Assembly: GCF_947179165.1 (NCBI RefSeq) | Contig: NC_077244.1 | Location: forward strand, 15,386,949-15,450,948 | From: Solanum dulcamara | Taxonomy: Eukaryota > Streptophyta > Magnoliopsida > Solanales > Solanaceae | Reading direction: 5' to 3' | DNA length: 64,000 bases | In this document: one piece after another, positions 57,860-64,000 of the stretch | Numbering within the stretch: position 1 is the stretch's first letter | Layout of the letters: every line of letters starts with the position of its first letter | The notes under the pieces: model-generated | What the model was told of the DNA's origin: nothing | Databases searched by the model: none | The model's input: only the letters and a program-made list of their open reading frames with translations | Made by a program: the position numbers and the translations under genes

Positions 57860-59240
57860 CTAGTAAAGACTCAGTCCCATTTTGGATGATGACACCACCT
57901 TTATTGAGTCCATAACACAAACTCCCAAACATGTAAGTCTATGTACCTCCTTAGCCAATTCCTTCTTCTGCTCTTCCACATGAGCAATACTTCTCATGGA
58001 CAACCTGCTAAGAGAATCAACAATAACATTAGCTTTACTTGGATGGTAGAAAATGCTTATGCCATAATCCTTTAGCAACTCAAGCCATCTTCTCTACCTC
58101 AGGTTCGTCTCTTTTTGACTAAAAACATATTGTAGCTCTTTTGGTCAATAAAAAAATCCACATGCATACCACAAAGATACATTTAAAGAAAATACTACTG
58201 TTCTGAATTCCAGATAATAAGTCAGATAATTCCTCTTGTAGATCCTAAGTTGTCTGGAATCATAAGCTATGACTTTATCTCTTTGCATCAAAATACAATC
58301 CATTCCAACTCTAGATGCATCAAAATAAATAATAAAGCAATTGGTTCCCTCGGGTAGGGACAATACTGGAGCAGTAGTCAACCTCATATTTTCAGTTCTT
58401 GAAAACTTTCTCACAATCACCAGACCATTGAAATTTAGTCTTCTTTTGAGTCAACTTAGTCAATGGGGATGATATGGATGAAAATCCCTTTACAAGTTTT
58501 CTGTAGTAACCAGCCAAACCCAAAAAACTCTTTATGTCAGTCGGGGATATGGGTATGGGACAATTCTTTACTGCCTCAATTTTTTGAGAATCTACTCGAA
58601 TACCATCACCAAAATTGATATGGCCTAGGAATTCCACATATGCAAGCCAGAACTCACACTTAGAAAGTTTTGCATACAACTCTCTATCCTTGAGAGTCTG
58701 GAGAATAATTCTGAGATGGTTAGCATGCTCCTCTTTATTTCTAGAATATGTAAGGATGTTGTTAATGAACACAATAAAAAAACATATCTAGATACTACTT
58801 AAACACTTTGTTCATGAGGTCCATGAATGTTGCAGGTGTGTTAGTCAAACCAAAGGACATGACAAGAAACTCAGTGACCATATTGGGTTCTGAAAGTAGT
58901 CTTCAGAATTTCACTTTCTCTGACTTTAAACTGATGATAGCCTGATCTAAGATCAATCTTAGAAAAACAAATGGTACATAGAATTTTGTCGAACAAATCA
59001 ATTCTAGGAATAGGGTACTTATTTTTTATTGTGACTTGTTCAACTGATGGTAGTCAATGTACATTCTAAGGGAACCATCCTTATTTCACACGAATAAGAT
59101 AGGTGTACCCCAAGGTAAGACACTCAGCCTAATGAAACCCTTATCAAGAAGGTCTAACTTCTCTTTTAAATCTTTTAACTCGGCTAGACCCATTCTTGAA
59201 TTATCCCAAATAGCAGGCTCAAAATCCTTATCATGTTTGT
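57860..59240 (-). pseudogene. gypsy reverse transcriptase/RNase H, broken
   Basis: The minus strand starts with [20 protein letters not shown] near 59150-59090. The catalytic segment reads MFINNILTYSRN at 58772, so both aspartates of FIDD are changed to asparagine. KCEFWLAYVEFLGHINFGDGIRVD and FLGLAGYYRKLVKGFS follow (58772-58392). RNase H has CFIIYFDASRVGMDCILMQ (58340-58280), then VIVDSLSRLSM (about 58020-57990). The frame shifts between 58420 and 58392 and at other points. Confidence 0.85.
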
Positions 59241-59725
59241 CCTTCCACTAATTGTACCTAACATTTATAACATTTTTGAGTTGATAAGATATAAGCTCGA
59301 CTCCCTCTATCATGCTCGTATGCATAACTTTGAGGATTTTTCACATCTCATCAATGAAATTCTGGGGATCTTCCTCAACTTTGGACTTAGTGAAGACCGG
59401 TGGTTCATTCTCAAAAAGTCTTTAATCCTCATAGCATATGAAGGATATTGAGAACTAGAGCTAGGGATTATAGTACTTTAATGACCTAGCTGAGTGGCCA
59501 TCAACTAGGTGAGCATAGTGATAGCTCCTATGAATTCTGCCTCAGAAGTAAAGGTAAGTTGATAAATAGGTATTGGTGAAACCTATTGAGTTCCATTATC
59601 ATTCTCCTACTCAGGTACTGGGGCTTCATTCCTAGTCAACATTTCATACAGTTGAGGCATAGTAATTAGTGAGACCTCATTGTTGGCAACATTCCTTTTC
59701 ACTGAAAGTTTGTTTCCATTACATG
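59241..59725 (-). pseudogene. gag N-terminal part fused to RT by deletion
   Basis: From about 59690 downward the minus strand reads gag-like text: MPQLYEMLTRN, then DFLRMNHRSSLSPKLRKIPRISLMRCEK in pieces, then ELISYQLKNVINVRYN-WKDK near 59290-59240. RT begins within 60 bases. The zinc knuckle, protease and about 1.2 kb expected in between are missing. The fused region keeps no continuous frame. Confidence 0.7.
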
Positions 59726-59880
59726 ATCTGTAAATGAGTAAATGCACAAGTTAGAAGGAGATTTTATAGAGTTAAAGTTTATGGCACAAACTGGAGTATG
59801 AAAGAAGGGAGACAATTTCTAAAGTCCCATAGCCTCCCCGTTATTGATTTGGATTGCTTCATAACGATAAGGAGGATTTT
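59726..59880 (-). mobile_element. gypsy leader region
   Basis: On the minus strand GGGGAGGCTATGGGAC, followed by a CTTTAACTC...TTACAGATC stretch, precedes the gag start, as in the leaders of related elements (1-171, 61754-61900). No primer site or 5' LTR follows; the sequence changes to a + LTR fragment. Confidence 0.55.
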
Positions 59881-59884
59881 ATTA

Positions 59885-61737
59885 CCTTTCATGCGATTCT
59901 CGAGGCTTCTGGTCTAATATCGAGGCCGTTGTAGAATTTGGAATAAAATAACATTGGGTGTGGAACCCACTTTTCATTAAAGTAACCTCGTATGGAAATT
60001 TCGAATGCTCCATTGAGTCTGAAATGTCAAATTTGGTAGGATATCATATCTCATTTGCGCACACGCGATTCCGAATGAATCTGGAGCATTCCATCGGAGA
60101 ATTTGGACATGCTAAGACCATTTTTCACTAGTTGAGTCTGGCGTCATTACTAAAGAGGCTACTGATCTCTAAAGAGACCAGGCTTCATGGGCGGGTGTCA
60201 CTAAAGCAACCCCTCACTTAAGCGACAGGGTCCTCGCTTAAACGAGGCCCACCTCATTGAGGTGGTCGCTTAACCGATCATCGGGTGCCTGCTTAAGCTA
60301 CACTTGAGAATCATTTTAATATCCCAAAATTCAGTTATCTTTCGTGTATAAGTTAAACTTTGTAAACTAAATCATCAACTATATAAGTAAAGGACACAAC
60401 ACATGATCTATTTAAAAGTAAACTTTATTAAATAAAATAAATATTTCCATAAAGAATATTATTGAAAACGCATGATTTAGAGTATACCCAAACACTACTA
60501 GCATATGTTCTCTGCCACTATCATGTACTAATTAATGCATATCAAGTTTTATTAATATTATATCTTGTTTATAAAAAAAAGTAAAGGAAAATTTGAAGTT
60601 TGATTTCTCTTTCAATATTAGGGCGATTTGGGCGATTCAAAAGGATAGATTGTGTGATTTTTCGAGGGAATTCCAGTGATCTATTCAGAACTAGGATTAA
60701 AGGCTTCGTTTGTGGTAATTTGCACTTTCCCCCTGTGAGTTTGGGTGTTCTTGAGCTAAGTTATCAATTATGGTGCATGTTTGGTTTGTAGATGTTTTGG
60801 TAGGTGAAATTGTGTTACTTATTGGAACACAAGCTTGGGGTAGCATCTAGGACCGATTCTCATAGTCAATTCCGTAAGGTATGGAGCTGGTCCCATAATT
60901 TCCGATTTTGACTCTGAAATTTTTTTGATTCTGAATTCGATAATTTTAATATCAAAATGATCATATTGATGAGGTGATTAACACTTTGTTAGTGTGGCAG
61001 GATTGAAGGTGATTAGGAGGTGAAGAGCTTTATCTTAGTGGATTCGAAGTGCGTGTGTTTGGCTTAGAGGTAGGCTACGGTCTCCCCCTTTGACTGAGTT
61101 TTATTGCTCGTGCAGGTGCGTTCTTTGACTATGTCTCCTATATTTATATATTCCTACCTCTTTACTCTAATTTCCTGCATTACCTTGTGTTAGATCTTAT
61201 TTGTTTATTTGTGCTATATTTACCTGATTTCCTGTGATTTATACTTGCTTTATCTGTAGAGCTCAATTGGCCAATGCCGACTGAGTACCATTCGTCTGGT
61301 ACTCATACTACACTTCTGCCCTCAGTAGATCATCGTACGGGTTTTTGCCGTTGGTTTAGACTAGTGCAGAGCAGCTCGTGGTTCAAAGATTTGGTGAGCT
61401 CCTAGTATTTGGAGTTGCCGATTTCCATCCATGATAGACTAGGCCTAGTCTTTACTTGCTTTTGAAGGCTGTCTATACTTATTTCATATTTTAAAAAGCC
61501 TTGTATTAGTATTGGATTTATATGCTCGATTACCGACTAATGCCAAGTCTTGGGGTGGTTTCTTGAGTTTATTTTTGTTGTCCTCTCTCTTCATCTTACT
61601 ATTATTTTTTTGATTTATTGTTCATCTTTCACTTGACATCCCGTTGCCTCTAGTTTTAGGATAAGGGTTAAGAGTTAGACTTACCTGCTGGTAGGTATTA
61701 GTAGGTGCCATCACGACCTGAGAATTCAGGTCGTGAA
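59885..61737 (+). mobile_element. gypsy 5' LTR (start missing)
   Basis: This LTR runs to CAGGTCGTGAAAA at 61737 with the primer site next to it, so it is a 5' LTR in place. The first several hundred bases are lost where it meets the leader of the opposite element. The CTTAAGCGA word cluster lies at 60197-60300. Open frame 60600-60791 is not a gene. Confidence 0.75.
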
Positions 61738-61740
61738 AAG

Positions 61741-61753
61741 TTGGTATCAGAAC
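61741..61753 (+). promoter_or_regulatory. Primer binding site (tRNA-iMet)
   Basis: TTGGTATCAGAAC matches the initiator-Met site TTGGTATCAGAGC with one change, four bases after the LTR end. Confidence 0.85.
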
Positions 61754-62348
61754 TCTAGGTTGACCAGCATCTTTGGTATAAAGGCAATGCCTAGTAGAGT
61801 CTTGCGGATTAATGTAGAGACATTCATATCCTTTCATCAGGAGGCTATAGGGCATATTTAGGGAAATATGATCTTGTCTCCTTATCATGTGTCCCTGTAT
61901 TGAATAATGTCTAAACTGATAATTTGGAATCCATTCTCTCTTAGATGGATAGCATGAGTCATTTGGTTGACCCGGTCAGAGAGTCAGCAAGTTCTACTAG
62001 AGTTTCGATAGATGATTCTTGGACCAGAAATGTAATACTAGTTCCCCAGTAGGGTTCATCCTCAGTATGAGAGTATGTCATGGAGTTTCTTTAGTGGGCT
62101 GGGCATAACCCCACATCATCCCCTACAGATCAAGATATGAGTCAGGAGTTCTTTAGAGGATTGTCTTTACCGTTTCGTTTGGCATTTGAGAATTTGATGG
62201 AAGCTGGGTCTACCTTTCTTTAGATTGTCTACCACGTGAGGGAAGTGGAGCTGGCCTTCTTTGAGGCATACAGAGATAGTGGTAAGAGGACTTACCATCA
62301 ACATAGTGGTGAAAGCATCCCTCTTTAGGGCGAGTATCAGTTTGGCGA
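61754..62348 (+). mobile_element. gypsy leader and gag remnant
   Basis: A leader with GGAGGCTATAGGGCAT near 61842 is followed by gag-like sequence. At 62160-62340 the + strand reads LPFRLAFENLMEAGSTFL, then YHVREVELAFFEAYRDSGKRTYH, which resembles the late gag part. It stops at 62348, where LTR sequence in the other orientation begins. Confidence 0.65.
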
Positions 62349-62651
62349 TGGTCCCAAACTTGCACTGAATGCCTCGATTCATATGTCGACCATATTACTA
62401 GCCTAATTTTGACATTATGGAGTTGATAGAATCGTTAGAATTCCGTTCTGATATTGTTTTCTAAATTTTTGACCGATATCAACTATTAAAACTCCAAAAA
62501 TCCCAAAACAGGTATCATAAAACCCAAACGAACGATCAGGTAACCGAACTGTCAGTGGAAAGAAGTCATAAATAACTTGGGTTTGCTACAGGAAAGCTCA
62601 AAATGCTGAAAAGATCAGGAAAAAGAAAAAATGGCCTGGAGGGTCATTACA
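62349..62651 (-). mobile_element. First 300 bp of a gypsy LTR
   Basis: On the minus strand it starts TGTAATGACCC at 62651 and breaks off inside the LTR at 62349, at the point equivalent to about 44800. Confidence 0.7.
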
Positions 62652-62900
62652 ACATCTACTACTAAAAAGGACTTTTGTTCGTGAAAGTAGATGGACAGCC
62701 ACAACCTGAAGGCACTAAAAGATGAGGGTACCAAGACCACACGCTCCGCCAGACCCTTTGACATCCTCTCGGTTCGAACAATGCCGTCACATAACTTAGG
62801 TGATAGGAAAATTCTCAAATTCACTTCCAACTCCAAAAACTCTTGCAATTCCCTTTCGGGTTCTAACTCTTGATCAGTTAGTCTGAAATTGACCAAAAAA
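62652..62900 (-). pseudogene. gypsy 3' internal end, chromodomain remnant
   Basis: The junction to the LTR reads SFLVVDVVMTLQAIF across 62690-62640, the same as at 37690-37630. Upstream a YPHLL-VPSG segment (about 62745-62715) resembles the chromodomain end. The 93-codon minus frame here mixes internal and LTR sequence and is not a gene. Confidence 0.5.
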
Positions 62901-64000
62901 TAGATTTATCTAAGAAAATCCAAAACCACACTAGAACCTTCAAAATGAGAAATACAAGACCATGGCAGGTGAAACTCAACATAAAATTCTAAATACTTGT
63001 CTTATGCTTCTAAATACCTCTTCCTCAATCAACCAATGGCGTTATGCATGTCTTTAGCTCTCTGAAAACCTTCAACGTCACCTGAAACTTGCTTATATAA
63101 CCACCCCACACAAACCTAAAAAGAATCACATAACTCAACTAAACCTCTAGGGCTGACAACACCCAAAATAAGGAAAACAGCCCAAGGCAGAGCCAAAAAC
63201 TCTAATCCCAACTTTAAAAACCAACAAAAACTAAATCTCAACCTTCTGAAACTGACACTTCACTCCCAAAGGTGGTTATCCCATGACCGACAAGACCACA
63301 CAGAGCCCAACTCTAGTGACTTACTCCTACAATAGGAAATTACAAAAAAATGGCATATAAACAAAGGAGGATGAGTCAAAGAACGCACCTGCACACACAA
63401 CCCATAATCTATTTAACAATAAGGAGGCCCTAAAAGAGTCAACTAATCAAGAACAGAATACAAACTGACATTGCTAAACACATAGCATCCCAAGGATTAA
63501 ACCAACTAAATCTAACAAGAAAATACAAACAATAACCCAGACTAAGACACCTTGCTAACTAATCACAGATATGACAAGAGATAAGTATAGGTATAATCAA
63601 ATAATAACTGACTAGACACACATACCCCCGAAAGGTACAACCAATTACAAACATACCCCTGACCCCTATAAAACGGGGGAGCACACCATACAAATATACT
63701 GGTGATAGGCGATGCTAATGAATGCAAGTCTGTAGTAAAACCAGTGAAATCATTGGTGGCTCTCAAGATAAACAAAAACATGTGTATAGACCCACACCGG
63801 CCCTTGTCTTGCCAGGTGGGAACCATGTATCTCCCTCATCAAGTTCGATGGTGCACTAGCCAGAGGGGCCCATAGGGGATGCGGGAAGTTTGTATACACT
63901 GCCTGGGCCTAAACCAGGTCATATATAAATATATAACATCTCTGTAGAAGTATCGGAGAGTGAGAAGCCAAGCCGATGTAAAAAGGGCGACGCCGCGCTA
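62901..64000 (-). mobile_element. Degenerate LTR-like sequence
   Basis: On the minus strand, GGTGCGTTCTTTGACTCATCC (around 63390-63370) and a TTATTTGATTATACCTATACTTATC stretch near 63600-63575 match phrases of the + LTRs at 24540-24690 and 61100-61140. This suggests an old LTR. The rest, including the GC-richer 63780-64000, I do not recognise. Open frame 63563-63826 has no motif. Confidence 0.4.

Noticed and set aside
63563..63826. 87-codon minus frame as a gene
   Set aside because: It overlaps LTR-like phrases shared with 24480-24560, and no domain is visible.

Overview
The window looks like plant nuclear heterochromatin, most likely from a Solanaceae genome (genus not determinable). It is AT-rich and packed with nested, decayed Ty3/gypsy LTR retrotransposons of the Tekay/Del chromodomain type. 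LTR termini of the TGTAATGACC...GGTCGTGACA type, the initiator-Met tRNA primer site and the Stowaway-like MITEs fit that assignment. I found no intact host gene and no tRNA or rRNA gene. Almost all open frames longer than 60 codons are antisense or chance frames inside repeats.

Layout. 1-1140 is the 5' internal end of a decayed gypsy element on + (leader, gag remnant with zinc knuckle, protease). 1346-4124 is the only recognisable host-gene material: two decayed, intron-less copies of a DECAPPING 5 (DCP5/LSM14-type) coding sequence, tail to tail around a 43-bp spacer, which makes a 2.8-kb palindrome. 4125-7384 is AT-rich with no recognised gene. It holds a 108-bp tandem duplication and a snRNA-type USE/TATA pair on the minus strand.

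A minus-strand gypsy LTR (7385-9852 plus 23121-23306) is split by a 13.3-kb array, LTR-internal-LTR-internal-LTR, of a non-autonomous LARD-like element (9853-23115). The array has primer sites, purine tracts, no coding capacity and a perfect GTTAT target duplication. The host segment downstream (23307-28020: inverted LTR, MITE, a second gypsy LTR, integrase/chromodomain end) occurs again at 45097-49790. The second copy retains the unoccupied LARD target site, so a block of about 7.5 kb was duplicated and the LARD inserted into one copy afterwards.

28021-37643 is a mosaic of truncated LTRs in both orientations. One of them carries a 2.9-kb Tat/Ogre-like solo LTR with target duplication ATGAG. 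37644-42071 is the decayed gag-PR-RT-RH-INT interior of a minus-strand gypsy element, with its 5' LTR at 42072-45096. 50230-52237 is a 2-kb palindrome made of two truncated LTRs. 52238-53008 is an integrase end, 53009-54566 a + LTR, and 54567-59880 a minus gypsy element with gag fused directly to RT by deletion. 59885-62348 is a + LTR with primer site and gag remnant. 62349-64000 is a minus-strand LTR start, pol end and LTR-like sequence.

Two signals go beyond ordinary repeat debris. One is the DCP5 palindrome, which could be transcribed into a hairpin against a P-body gene. The other is that most LTR families here carry, in the 5' part of the LTR, an irregularly iterated short, often palindromic word that is private to that family.
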